Assembly: GCA_937139155.1 (NCBI GenBank)
Contig: CAKZPI010000036.1
Coordinates: forward strand, 1 to 64,000
Length of the DNA: 64,000 bases
Reading direction: 5' to 3'
Source: an uncultured Flavobacteriales bacterium
GTDB lineage: Bacteria > Bacteroidota > Bacteroidia > Flavobacteriales > JBLHRE01
Below are positions 17,940 to 25,774 of this stretch, piece after piece. A program made the position numbers and the translations under genes. The notes under the pieces were generated by a model, which ran no database searches, was not told the origin of the DNA, and saw only the letters and a program-made list of their open reading frames with translations. Numbering within the stretch: the stretch's first letter is position 1; each line of letters starts with the position of its first letter.

Positions 17940-18554
17940 ATGCAAATCAAGGCTAGGCAACTCGGCCAAAGGTTTGGAAGGGAAATTATTTTCTCGAAAC
18001 TAGACCTTACCCTTCAAGGTGCAGCTAAAACTGCCATCCTTGGAAACAATGGTTCTGGGAAGTCTACCTTGCTTAACGTTCTGGCCGGAGCATTAAGTCC
18101 AACCAAAGGAGAGCTAAATTGGAGCCTAGAAGGTGAGCCCCTTAATCGGGAAAGCCTTCCTTCCAAAATCAGCTTTTCCTCTCCTGCCATGGAACTCCTT
18201 GAAGGCCTTAGTGCGCCTGAGATGATTTCCTTTTATGCCAAGCTTAAGCCTATGAAAATCCAGGGCCCAGAAATCCTTAAACTTAGCCAACTGGAAAATC
18301 AAAAATCCAAGCCCATTTCAGCCTATTCATCGGGGATGAAGCAGCGTTTAAAATTGGCATTAACCATAACTGCCGACTGCCCCTTTCTCTTTTTGGATGA
18401 GCCCTGTTCAAATCTAGATGCCCAGTTTATTCAATGGTATCAAGAGGTGATTGACCGTTTCGCCAAGGAAAAAATGGTCTTTGTGGCATCAAACAATCAA
18501 CAAGATGAGTATTTTTGCTGCCCCTCGAAAATTCAAATAACTGATTTTAAGTAA
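17940..18554 (+). CDS. ABC transporter ATP-binding protein without partner
   Basis: 204 residues: a single small ATPase domain with Walker A GNNGSGKST at about 36-44, signature SSGMKQRLKLA, and Walker B FLFLDEPCSNLD. No permease or lipoprotein gene lies beside it, so the complex cannot be named. It begins 0 bp after the lpxA stop and ends 8 bp before efp, so it should be transcribed with the lipid A genes. The protein is short for an ABC ATPase; the CcmA/heme-export size class is similar but nothing else supports that role. Confidence 0.85.
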   Translation: MQIKARQLGQRFGREIIFSKLDLTLQGAAKTAILGNNGSGKSTLLNVLAGALSPTKGELNWSLEGEPLNRESLPSKISFSSPAMELLEGLSAPEMISFYAKLKPMKIQGPEILKLSQLENQKSKPISAYSSGMKQRLKLALTITADCPFLFLDEPCSNLDAQFIQWYQEVIDRFAKEKMVFVASNNQQDEYFCCPSKIQITDFK

Positions 18555-18562
18555 GATAAATT

Positions 18563-19129
18563 ATGGCTAACACTTCAGATATCCGTAACGGACTTTGTAT
18601 TCGACACAATAATGACCCTTGGCAGGTTATTGAATTTCAACATGTAAAGCCTGGTAAAGGTGCGGCTTTCGTTCGTACCAAGCTCAAAAACCTGAATACA
18701 GGTAGGGTACTTGACAATACCTTTCCAGCTGGTTCAAAAATTGAGACCATCCGCGTAGAGAACCGAACCTACCAGTTTTTATACAACGATGATCAAGGAT
18801 ATCACTTCATGAATATGGAGAACTACGAGCAAATCTTCATCCAAAAAGAGCTAATCAATGCACCTGAATTTTTGAAAGAAGGTCAAGAATGCCAAATCTT
18901 ATTCAATGCGGATGATGAAGCCCCACTCACCTGTGAGCTTCCGGCCTATGTTGAATTGGAAATTACCTATACTGAGCCTGGTGTTAAAGGCGATACATCT
19001 ACCTCATCCAATAAACCTGCAGAGGTTGAAACCGGAGCCAATGTTTACGTTCCTTTATTCATCAACCAAGGCGATAAAATCAAGATTTCAACTGCCGATG
19101 GAAAGTATAACGAACGGGTGAAAAACTAA
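18563..19129 (+). CDS. efp: Translation elongation factor P
   Basis: 188 residues with three beta-barrel domains. The loop tip lysine is in VKPGKGAAF (about residue 33). The C-terminal domain carries GDTSTSSNKPAEVETGA and VPLFINQGDKIKI motifs. EF-P binds the ribosomal E/P region and rescues stalling at polyproline stretches. I see no EpmA/EarP modification gene in the window. It closes the lpxD-to-efp operon; a hairpin terminator follows. Confidence 0.96.
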   Translation: MANTSDIRNGLCIRHNNDPWQVIEFQHVKPGKGAAFVRTKLKNLNTGRVLDNTFPAGSKIETIRVENRTYQFLYNDDQGYHFMNMENYEQIFIQKELINAPEFLKEGQECQILFNADDEAPLTCELPAYVELEITYTEPGVKGDTSTSSNKPAEVETGANVYVPLFINQGDKIKISTADGKYNERVKN

Positions 19130-19152
19130 TCTAATTTGAAATACATTCTCAG

Positions 19153-19180
19153 AAAGGTCGTCTTATTGACGGCCTTTTTT
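19153..19180. terminator. Intrinsic terminator after efp
   Basis: A 10-bp stem (19153-19162 with 19168-19177, one G-T pair) with a 5-nt loop is followed by a T-run. It overlaps the 3' end of the convergent polymerase gene (which ends at 19163). Confidence 0.75.
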
Positions 19181-20635
19181 TATGTACTCCTTAAAGCGGT
19201 TTTTCCTTTCGGGGATGGCTCTTTTTCTCATGTATAAATCCATGGAAACCAACATGGCTATACATCCCCAAACCGGAACTGCTGCCTTATCGGTGTCAAG
19301 GAAATTATTCAAAAACCCATGCACGAAATAGGTGGTTAACGCCATGGTAAGCACCAAAGAGAGTACCCTAAACTCCCGATCTTCTAGGTCAACATAAAGT
19401 TTTAAGCCTAGCCGAATCACCATGAATACCAAGGCCAACATTAAAAAGGCTCCAAAAAAGCCTTGCTCGGCCAAAGGACCAATGTATTCGGAATGGGCGT
19501 TTCCAACATCCCCTGCATTGGTAGAGATAATGGTTTTCTCATGCGGCTTTTGGTAAGGAGCATACACAAATTGATAGGTTCCTGGTCCCCAGCCAAAAAC
19601 TGGCCTTTCTTTAAATAGCCGAACAGCAGAAGCCCAACGGTTTAATCGCTCTAAATTGGAGGCATCGGTGGAAATATTGGTAATGGAGGCAACGTGCTCT
19701 GATAGTCCACCCTTTGCATCTTGATTGTTCCGTTCAAGCTCTTGAATGATTTCTTGCTGAAAGGCGAAGAATCCACCTACAATAAGCGCCAAAAGCATGA
19801 GAACATTCCTAAACCTAATCCTGAAAAAGGCCAAAAACAAAACTCCCATAGCCATTACCAAGCTAAGCCATGCAGCCCGGGTATAGGATAAAACCGTAGC
19901 CATGGCCAAAACAGATATTAGAATCCACATGAAGCCCTTGAAATTAGCGCCTTTTCCTACCCTGAAAATGAAGCCAGATACCAAAACCAAAAAGAAGGCC
20001 AACATGGCCCCGTAAGAGGTATGATCTTTAAAGAACGGACTCATTACCCAATGGGCAGATTCGTGATCAAATCCGTTTTGAGAATGGTTATACATAGTAT
20101 AGAGGGCAACCAAACTTAATCCAACCCCATACAACCAAATGAAGCGATACATGTTCTTAGGCTTCTTAAAAAGGTGTATTCCCAGGAAATAAAAAGAAGC
20201 TAGAAACCATGATCTCATCACGGTAAACTTAAAAGACACAAGAGGATCATGGGAGGTCATGGAGGTAATGAGCAGCCAGGCCAATTGAAGTAGAATGACC
20301 AAAGAAATGGGGTGAAGTAAAATATCCCTTCCGACCAGTTTCCCTCGTATTGAGCGAACAACAAATAGAATTAATATCCCGAATAAAATGGGTTCAGTGG
20401 GCAGAAACATGGCCACCGGGAAATCTCCGAATTCCTCAAGGTTGATGGAAAGTGGAGCTAAAAAAGCAATTAATAAAAGGAGTGCATCTAGGCGAAAAAG
20501 GGCCAAGGTTGTAACCGCCATGGCCATGGGTAGTAGTAAAAACCAATAAAACTCAAGGGCAATGCTAATAGACGCCAAGGCCAAAAAGGCCAAGGTGCCA
20601 AAAAGCACCCAAGTATTTTTTAGCAATAATGCCAC
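19163..20635 (-). CDS. O-antigen ligase/polymerase family membrane protein
   Basis: 490 residues with about a dozen membrane segments. The Wzy_C region is clear: RPVFGWGPGTYQ followed by NAHSEYIGPLAEQGFFG, a loop seen in WaaL ligases and Wzy polymerases. Either it polymerises repeat units or ligates glycan to a lipid or protein; sequence alone cannot separate these. It uses a GTG start at 20635 that overlaps the TAG of the upstream wzz gene by one base. With the flippase and Wzz-like gene it suggests a Wzx/Wzy-type polysaccharide route. Confidence 0.87.
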   Translation of the reverse strand: MALLLKNTWVLFGTLAFLALASISIALEFYWFLLLPMAMAVTTLALFRLDALLLLIAFLAPLSINLEEFGDFPVAMFLPTEPILFGILILFVVRSIRGKLVGRDILLHPISLVILLQLAWLLITSMTSHDPLVSFKFTVMRSWFLASFYFLGIHLFKKPKNMYRFIWLYGVGLSLVALYTMYNHSQNGFDHESAHWVMSPFFKDHTSYGAMLAFFLVLVSGFIFRVGKGANFKGFMWILISVLAMATVLSYTRAAWLSLVMAMGVLFLAFFRIRFRNVLMLLALIVGGFFAFQQEIIQELERNNQDAKGGLSEHVASITNISTDASNLERLNRWASAVRLFKERPVFGWGPGTYQFVYAPYQKPHEKTIISTNAGDVGNAHSEYIGPLAEQGFFGAFLMLALVFMVIRLGLKLYVDLEDREFRVLSLVLTMALTTYFVHGFLNNFLDTDKAAVPVWGCIAMLVSMDLYMRKRAIPERKNRFKEYIKKGRQ

Positions 20636-21648
20636 TATTCAACTTTTACGGTCTTCAGCGTATCCACCACCAAAATCACAATCAATGTGAAAAGAAATGC
20701 GCCAACCATGGCCACAGCCACAATCAACCACCGGGTAGGATAGGCTTTTTTCTCAGAAGCAAAGGCCTCACTCACCACAAACTTGTATGGGAGGGATCGC
20801 TCTAGGTTCACCTTAGCTTCAACATATTTTTTCCGAAGGGTAGAATTCTCCGCTTTTAAATACACCAATTGGTCGCGTAAATTGGTATAAACACCACCAT
20901 ATTCAGCCAATAAATCAAGTTGTTCTTGAAGCTCCTTCGCAACGGCAGTTTGCCTTTCAATTTTCGCCAAGGCCAGTTGCTCGTTCAAAATAGCCGATTG
21001 TGCCTCGTAATCATGAACTCCCAATTTCCTTAGTGATTTCAGGGAGTCCTCCATTTTTTGAATTTCAGTTTGAAGGTGTTCGTACTGATCTTCTACAATT
21101 GATAAAGCCTCTTTAGCCCGCTCTTTCTTAATTCGCCCCGAAACGGTATCATAATGAGCTGTAATATAATTGGCGATGTCGGCCGCCATTTGAGGGTCCT
21201 TGTCAAGCACCCGAATTACCACAGACATATACTGGGTACGCTTAAAAGATATGTTCGAGGAATATTGACGGAATAATTCGGTCTGCTTGAACTTTGAATT
21301 GGGGTCTATTTCGTAGTGAGAAAGGAGCTTAAACTTCTCAATCACCCTTCTGCGGATTTCATCGGAGTTTAGAACCTGTAGCATTTGCTCAGCCTCTTCC
21401 TCCTTTCCAAACTCCATGATATCCTTATCACTTCCTAAGTTTTCACTTAAAAGGGCCTGCGATACTGAATTGGTGGTAGTGGGAAACAAAACCGCCTCAG
21501 ACTCATATTTCGGAGTAATAAAAAATGGGGCGGAAAATATGGCTGCAAGAACGGCAGCAGCAAGGGTCACCGCAATTAAGGGTTTCCGCCAACGGTATAC
21601 ATAAACAACTAAATTGCTTGAATCAAAAACGTTTTTTCCTTCTGACAT
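20635..21648 (-). CDS. Wzz-type polysaccharide chain-length determinant
   Basis: 337 residues from the ATG at 21648; an upstream extension of 17 residues is Cys-rich and unlikely. Two membrane helices (about 20-42 and 310-333) bracket a long periplasmic domain with heptad-like coiled coil (residues ~160-270). This is the Wzz/PCP fold that sets polymer length. No Walker motif follows, so it is not fused to a BY-kinase. It starts the minus-strand polymerase pair and has a promoter box about 25 nt upstream. Confidence 0.85.
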   Translation of the reverse strand: MSEGKNVFDSSNLVVYVYRWRKPLIAVTLAAAVLAAIFSAPFFITPKYESEAVLFPTTTNSVSQALLSENLGSDKDIMEFGKEEEAEQMLQVLNSDEIRRRVIEKFKLLSHYEIDPNSKFKQTELFRQYSSNISFKRTQYMSVVIRVLDKDPQMAADIANYITAHYDTVSGRIKKERAKEALSIVEDQYEHLQTEIQKMEDSLKSLRKLGVHDYEAQSAILNEQLALAKIERQTAVAKELQEQLDLLAEYGGVYTNLRDQLVYLKAENSTLRKKYVEAKVNLERSLPYKFVVSEAFASEKKAYPTRWLIVAVAMVGAFLFTLIVILVVDTLKTVKVE

Positions 21649-21673
21649 CCGTAAGGGATTTGATTTGAGCGTG

Positions 21674-21681
21674 CAAAGATA
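21674..21681 (-). promoter_or_regulatory. Candidate -7 box for the wzz-wzy pair
   Basis: TATCTTTG on the minus strand matches TAnnTTTG, 25 nt upstream of the wzz ATG. An ATTG lies 15 bp further upstream, which is short of the consensus spacing. Confidence 0.45.
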
Positions 21682-21722
21682 ACAATCCCTTAACGGCAAT
21701 TTTCATGAAATCGTATTTGATT

Positions 21723-22619
21723 TCACCGCCAAGAAGGAGGAACTCCTCCAACCAAGGATTCAAGTAGTTTTAAATCCTCCTCAAAATAAGATTTAACCCG
21801 CTTTTTCTCCTCCTCAGACATCACCCCCTTCTCCATGGGTACCGACTGATCCTCAATTATTTTCGTCTTACGATCCACCAAATGCACATACCATTTTTTC
21901 TGTTTCAGAGGTCCCATCACCTTCCGAAACAAGGGAGATTCAGCCTCGAGCTTTTGCTTGGCACGAACGGGCCATTGTACCAGTTTGGTCAATAAATTGT
22001 CTGAAATTTCCTTTGACTCATTCACCGCAGATAGGTTGGGGCAAAACTCGGGGTCAATTCCTAAAAAAGCATACAAAGAGGAAGCCGTATCTCTCGGATT
22101 TGCAATTGCATTTTCCAGGAAGAATACTTTGAATTGATGCTTTGGAAATAGCTTAAAATATCGGTTCAATTGCTCTCCATACTTTCCAGTTTCAAGCAAA
22201 TAAGGATGTTGCTCAAGGGCCTCTTCAAAGTTGTATTTCTTAGAAATCAACTGGTTGAATCCCTGGTCATACCTGAAATGCGAAAAGGCTCGATCTACCG
22301 GATTCCGCAGAATTACAATGAATTTTAAATTTTCTGAATAGGCCTTAATTTTCGCTGCAGCGGAAGGATCAAAAAGGTATTGAGGAGAAAATTCGCCTTG
22401 AAGTTGATGGGTTTTAAAAGACCAAAAATCATGGTAATAGTCTAAGGAAAAACCATAGGTATCATTTGGTTTTCCATCAAAGGATTTCTCATTGAAATAG
22501 GCAACTTCTTTCCTGGTAGATAGCTCAACTTCTGGATGCTGTTCAAGGAGATAGGCCAACCATGATGTGCCTGATTTAGCGGCTCCAAGACCAATGAAAT
22601 CAATTTTCTTATCCATCAT
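21723..22619 (-). CDS. Sulfotransferase-domain protein
   Basis: 298 residues. The 5'-phosphosulfate loop is GLGAAKSGTSWL at about 10-21 and the 3'-phosphate motif is RNPVDRAFSHFRYD. These are the two PAPS-binding sites of the heparan/glycan sulfotransferase superfamily. The protein would transfer sulfate from PAPS to a sugar hydroxyl in the cytosol or at the inner membrane. It lies between the flippase (overlap 4 bp) and wzz, suggesting that the polysaccharide made here is sulfated; that is inference. Confidence 0.87.
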   Translation of the reverse strand: MMDKKIDFIGLGAAKSGTSWLAYLLEQHPEVELSTRKEVAYFNEKSFDGKPNDTYGFSLDYYHDFWSFKTHQLQGEFSPQYLFDPSAAAKIKAYSENLKFIVILRNPVDRAFSHFRYDQGFNQLISKKYNFEEALEQHPYLLETGKYGEQLNRYFKLFPKHQFKVFFLENAIANPRDTASSLYAFLGIDPEFCPNLSAVNESKEISDNLLTKLVQWPVRAKQKLEAESPLFRKVMGPLKQKKWYVHLVDRKTKIIEDQSVPMEKGVMSEEEKKRVKSYFEEDLKLLESLVGGVPPSWR

Positions 22620-23944
22620 CCTACGGGTTTAAACGGGTTGGGAAACATCCAGAATCCATAGACCCTTTTCACGGTAATCATCCCCAAGGTATTCCAAAGC
22701 AATAGGCTAATGGCCGTGGTTATACTAACCCCCATTGCGCCATACTCTCCGGCTACCAATATATTCAGAATCAGGTTTACCAGGGTTGAAATTACTATAA
22801 TCCGTTGAACCTTCCTTTCGTGTCCGGTCATGTTCAAAAGGTTTAGTACCGATCCGCAGGATGCATTGTATAATTGACCTAGAGCCAATACATAAAGTAG
22901 GCTTGTTCCTCCTGCAAACTCGTCACCAAACAAGTTCATTAAAAATCCCGCCAAGGCCATAACCCCAACAAAAATTGGAAAACTGGTGATGAAATTAAGC
23001 TTGGCAGATTGCTTGGCCACCTTTAATAAGTTCTTCATATCTCCGGCCCCTTTGAATTGAGAAAACTTGGGTCCGGCCATTGAGTTTATGGCAAATAAGG
23101 GGATGGTAATTAAAATGGAAACCTTGTAAGCAATGCTATAAACCCCTACCTCAGATTCTGGACGGAAATAAGAGAGGATTAAGACATCTGCCCAGCTCAT
23201 GATCATAAACATGGCTCCGCTCAATAAAAGAGGAAAGCCCACCTGCAAAAGGCTTTTCAAGGGAAAATCAGATTCGGCCCGATTCTGCATGGGGAAATAC
23301 CGAAATCGGAAAACAAAAGATAATAAGGCCCAAACCCCAAAGGAGGCTACCATTACCCATATTGCAGTTGTGGCGTCCGTATATCCAAGGTAAATCACCA
23401 AAGCCAAAACGGCAGATTCAAGAAATTTCAAGGTTCCATTCTGAAGAATGGCAAAAGCCGTCATCTTTCTCATTCCGCGCATAACATCAGCGTTCAAAGA
23501 AGTGAACGTCATAAAGGGAATGGAAACGGCTCCTGCCCGAAGAGCATTTTCAATTTCAGGATTTTCAAATTTCATAGCCAACCACGGACTTAAGAAAAAG
23601 ATGATTCCGCCGAAGAGGAAGGAGGTAAAGCTTACGGTTCTACTTGCCAAACTATAAACTCTTTGACCTTTGGCTAAGTTCTTCTCTCCCCTTGCCTCCG
23701 CAATAAAGCGAACGGATGCCTGCCCCAAACCAAGACGAGCAAAAGTTACGGCCAGGGAAACCACCGTGAAAACGGTTTGGTAAATCCCAGTCACCTCAGC
23801 ACCCATTTCACGGGCAATGAGGAGGGTGAAAATATATCCAGCCCCCATTCCAGCCACACGAAACAATACCACAACCGAAGATCCTGAAATCAAATCTTTG
23901 AATTGTTCGTCCTTACCTATCTTGGCCAAAACCCGTTTGAACAT
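22616..23944 (-). CDS. Polysaccharide flippase, Wzx/MATE-like
   Basis: 442 residues if started at the ATG at 23944; a longer reading to 24016 adds 24 residues and reaches to within 10 bp of the divergent gene. About 12-14 membrane helices, with an N-terminal helix pair (LISGSSVVVLFRVAG...) typical of the polysaccharide transporter family. It should move lipid-linked repeat units across the inner membrane. It overlaps the sulfotransferase by 4 bp and is divergent from a GT4 glycosyltransferase. Confidence 0.87.
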   Translation of the reverse strand: MFKRVLAKIGKDEQFKDLISGSSVVVLFRVAGMGAGYIFTLLIAREMGAEVTGIYQTVFTVVSLAVTFARLGLGQASVRFIAEARGEKNLAKGQRVYSLASRTVSFTSFLFGGIIFFLSPWLAMKFENPEIENALRAGAVSIPFMTFTSLNADVMRGMRKMTAFAILQNGTLKFLESAVLALVIYLGYTDATTAIWVMVASFGVWALLSFVFRFRYFPMQNRAESDFPLKSLLQVGFPLLLSGAMFMIMSWADVLILSYFRPESEVGVYSIAYKVSILITIPLFAINSMAGPKFSQFKGAGDMKNLLKVAKQSAKLNFITSFPIFVGVMALAGFLMNLFGDEFAGGTSLLYVLALGQLYNASCGSVLNLLNMTGHERKVQRIIVISTLVNLILNILVAGEYGAMGVSITTAISLLLWNTLGMITVKRVYGFWMFPNPFKPVG

Positions 23945-24013
23945 GTGCTGAAATTTCAGCCAAAAATACCATTTTAACCCATGCAGAAAAGCTTGATATC
24001 CGTTGAAAAATGG

Positions 24014-24021
24014 CATATTTG
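24014..24021 (+). promoter_or_regulatory. Candidate -7 box for the GT4 glycosyltransferase
   Basis: CATATTTG differs from TAnnTTTG at the first base only. It ends 4 nt before the GTG start at 24026. Confidence 0.3.
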
Positions 24022-24025
24022 AACC

Positions 24026-25144
24026 GTGAAAATAGCGGTAAATCTTAGGCTTTTAATTCCAGGTAAACTCGAAGGAATCGGAAGGTTTTCTTTGGAAATA
24101 ATCAATCGGCTGATTGAAGAAATGCCCGATGCTGAATTTCATCTGCTTTTTGACCGGAAACCTCCAAAAGAGTTCCCTTTCCCTGAGGGGGTAAAAAAGG
24201 TGCACATTCCTCCCCAAGCCAGGCATCCGGTGCTTTATAATATTTGGTTTAACATTATGGTACCCCGGTACCTTCGAAGAAAGAAAATAGACCTCTTCTT
24301 ATCGCCAGATGGGTACTTATGCCAAGGCTTGAGAATTCCTCAAATCCCGGTAATTCATGATTTGAATTTTGAGCATAGACCTGAAGATTTGCCCCCCACG
24401 GCCCTTAAATACTACAAAAAGAACTTCCCTGTATTTGCAAGAACTGCAAAACGGATTGCCACCGTTTCTGAGTTTTCAAAACAAGACCTTCAAAAAACCT
24501 ATGGAATTTCCGCCAAAAGGATTGACCTTGTTCCAAATGCTGCTAAGGAGATTTTTACGCCTTCAAAAAACAAGGCCCCGCATCGAGAAGCATTCGCCAA
24601 CGGAAATCCTTATGTATTGTCGGTGGGCAGCATTCACCCTCGAAAAAACCTTGAGGTTTTAATCAAGGCTTTCGATCTTTTGAATTCAGCCCCTGGGTTT
24701 TCCCATGATTTGGTTCTGGTTGGAGAAGAAATGTGGAAAGATGAATTAGGAGAACTTAAAAACTTAAGTCAGAAGGTAAGGGGTAAGATTCATTTCACGG
24801 GACGAATTCCAGACGCCGAGCTTGTAAAGGCTTACCAAGGCGCTGATTTATATGTTTTCCCTTCCTTTTTTGAAGGATTTGGAATCCCTGTATTGGAAGC
24901 CATGGGCTCTGGAGTACCCGTATTGGCTTCAAATAGAACAAGCCTGCCAGAAGTAGGCGGCGATGCAGCTCGTTATTTTAATCCAGAACAACCAGAACAG
25001 CTTTCGGAGGAGATTCATCTTGTTTTGAACTCACCAGAAATTCAAAAAGAAATGATTGAGAAAGGGCTCAAACAGGCCCGTAAATATTCTTGGGATATTT
25101 CGGCAAAAGCCATGAAAGAATCTATAATAAAGGCCCTTTCATGA
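24026..25144 (+). CDS. GT4-family glycosyltransferase
   Basis: 372 residues, GT-B fold. N-terminal MKIAVNLRLLIPGKLEGIG suits the acceptor domain. The C-terminal donor domain has SVGSIHPRKNLEVLIKAF, then the EX7E-type EGFGIPVLEAMGSGVPVL, marking a retaining GT4 enzyme. The start is a GTG. It overlaps rnhB by 4 bp (ATGA). It probably adds a sugar to the repeat unit of the adjacent polysaccharide; donor and acceptor are unknown. Confidence 0.9.
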   Translation: MKIAVNLRLLIPGKLEGIGRFSLEIINRLIEEMPDAEFHLLFDRKPPKEFPFPEGVKKVHIPPQARHPVLYNIWFNIMVPRYLRRKKIDLFLSPDGYLCQGLRIPQIPVIHDLNFEHRPEDLPPTALKYYKKNFPVFARTAKRIATVSEFSKQDLQKTYGISAKRIDLVPNAAKEIFTPSKNKAPHREAFANGNPYVLSVGSIHPRKNLEVLIKAFDLLNSAPGFSHDLVLVGEEMWKDELGELKNLSQKVRGKIHFTGRIPDAELVKAYQGADLYVFPSFFEGFGIPVLEAMGSGVPVLASNRTSLPEVGGDAARYFNPEQPEQLSEEIHLVLNSPEIQKEMIEKGLKQARKYSWDISAKAMKESIIKALS

Positions 25145-25746
25145 AGCGTTTCTTCAAATACAAAGAGCTTGAAGCCGGTGTAGATGAGGCCGGACGTGGA
25201 TGCTTGGCGGGTCCGGTAACCGCAGCTGCAGTGATTCTGCCCCAGGATTTCAAACTTGAAGGATTAACCGATTCAAAGCAGGTTTCAAAGAAGTTACGAA
25301 ATGCTTGGAGGCCCCTTATTGAAGAACAATCTTTAGCCTGGTCAGTGGTTCATATTTGGGAAGAAGAAATAGGACAAAAAAACATTCTTGGTGCCACCTT
25401 TCATGCCATGCAGTCGGCACTCGGGAAATTAAATCCTCAACCCAAATTTATTTGCATTGATGGAAACCGTTTCCCGGGTTATGGAAGCATCCCCCACTCC
25501 TGTCAGGTGAAAGGAGACGCACGTTTTCTGCACATCGCGGCAGCATCCATTTTGGCCAAGACCCATCGAGATGAAATCATGGAAAAATTAGACCTTGACT
25601 TCCCCGATTACCAATGGGCGAAAAACAAGGGCTATCCCACCAAGGCCCATCGTAAAGCCATTTCTGAAATCGGCCCTTGTAAGCACCACCGTCCGGGTTT
25701 TCAACTATTGCCCGTTCAAAAAGAGCTTCCATTTACCAACATCTAA
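25141..25746 (+). CDS. rnhB: Ribonuclease HII
   Basis: 201 residues from the ATG at 25141, which overlaps the upstream stop (ATGA); a longer reading adds 17 residues from the other gene. Catalytic motif GVDEAGRGCLAGPV at about 10-23, CIDGNRFP and KGDARFLHIAAASILAK follow, giving the D-E-D-D metal site. It removes RNA from RNA-DNA hybrids, including single ribonucleotides. Its transcription with a glycosyltransferase is likely incidental. Confidence 0.95.
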   Translation: MKRFFKYKELEAGVDEAGRGCLAGPVTAAAVILPQDFKLEGLTDSKQVSKKLRNAWRPLIEEQSLAWSVVHIWEEEIGQKNILGATFHAMQSALGKLNPQPKFICIDGNRFPGYGSIPHSCQVKGDARFLHIAAASILAKTHRDEIMEKLDLDFPDYQWAKNKGYPTKAHRKAISEIGPCKHHRPGFQLLPVQKELPFTNI

Positions 25747-25750
25747 ACTG

Positions 25751-25758
25751 TACCTTTG
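25751..25758 (+). promoter_or_regulatory. Candidate -7 box for the large lipoprotein gene
   Basis: TACCTTTG matches TAnnTTTG, directly after the rnhB stop and 16 nt before the ATG at 25775. Confidence 0.45.
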
Positions 25759-25774
25759 CCCAAACCATTTTAGC

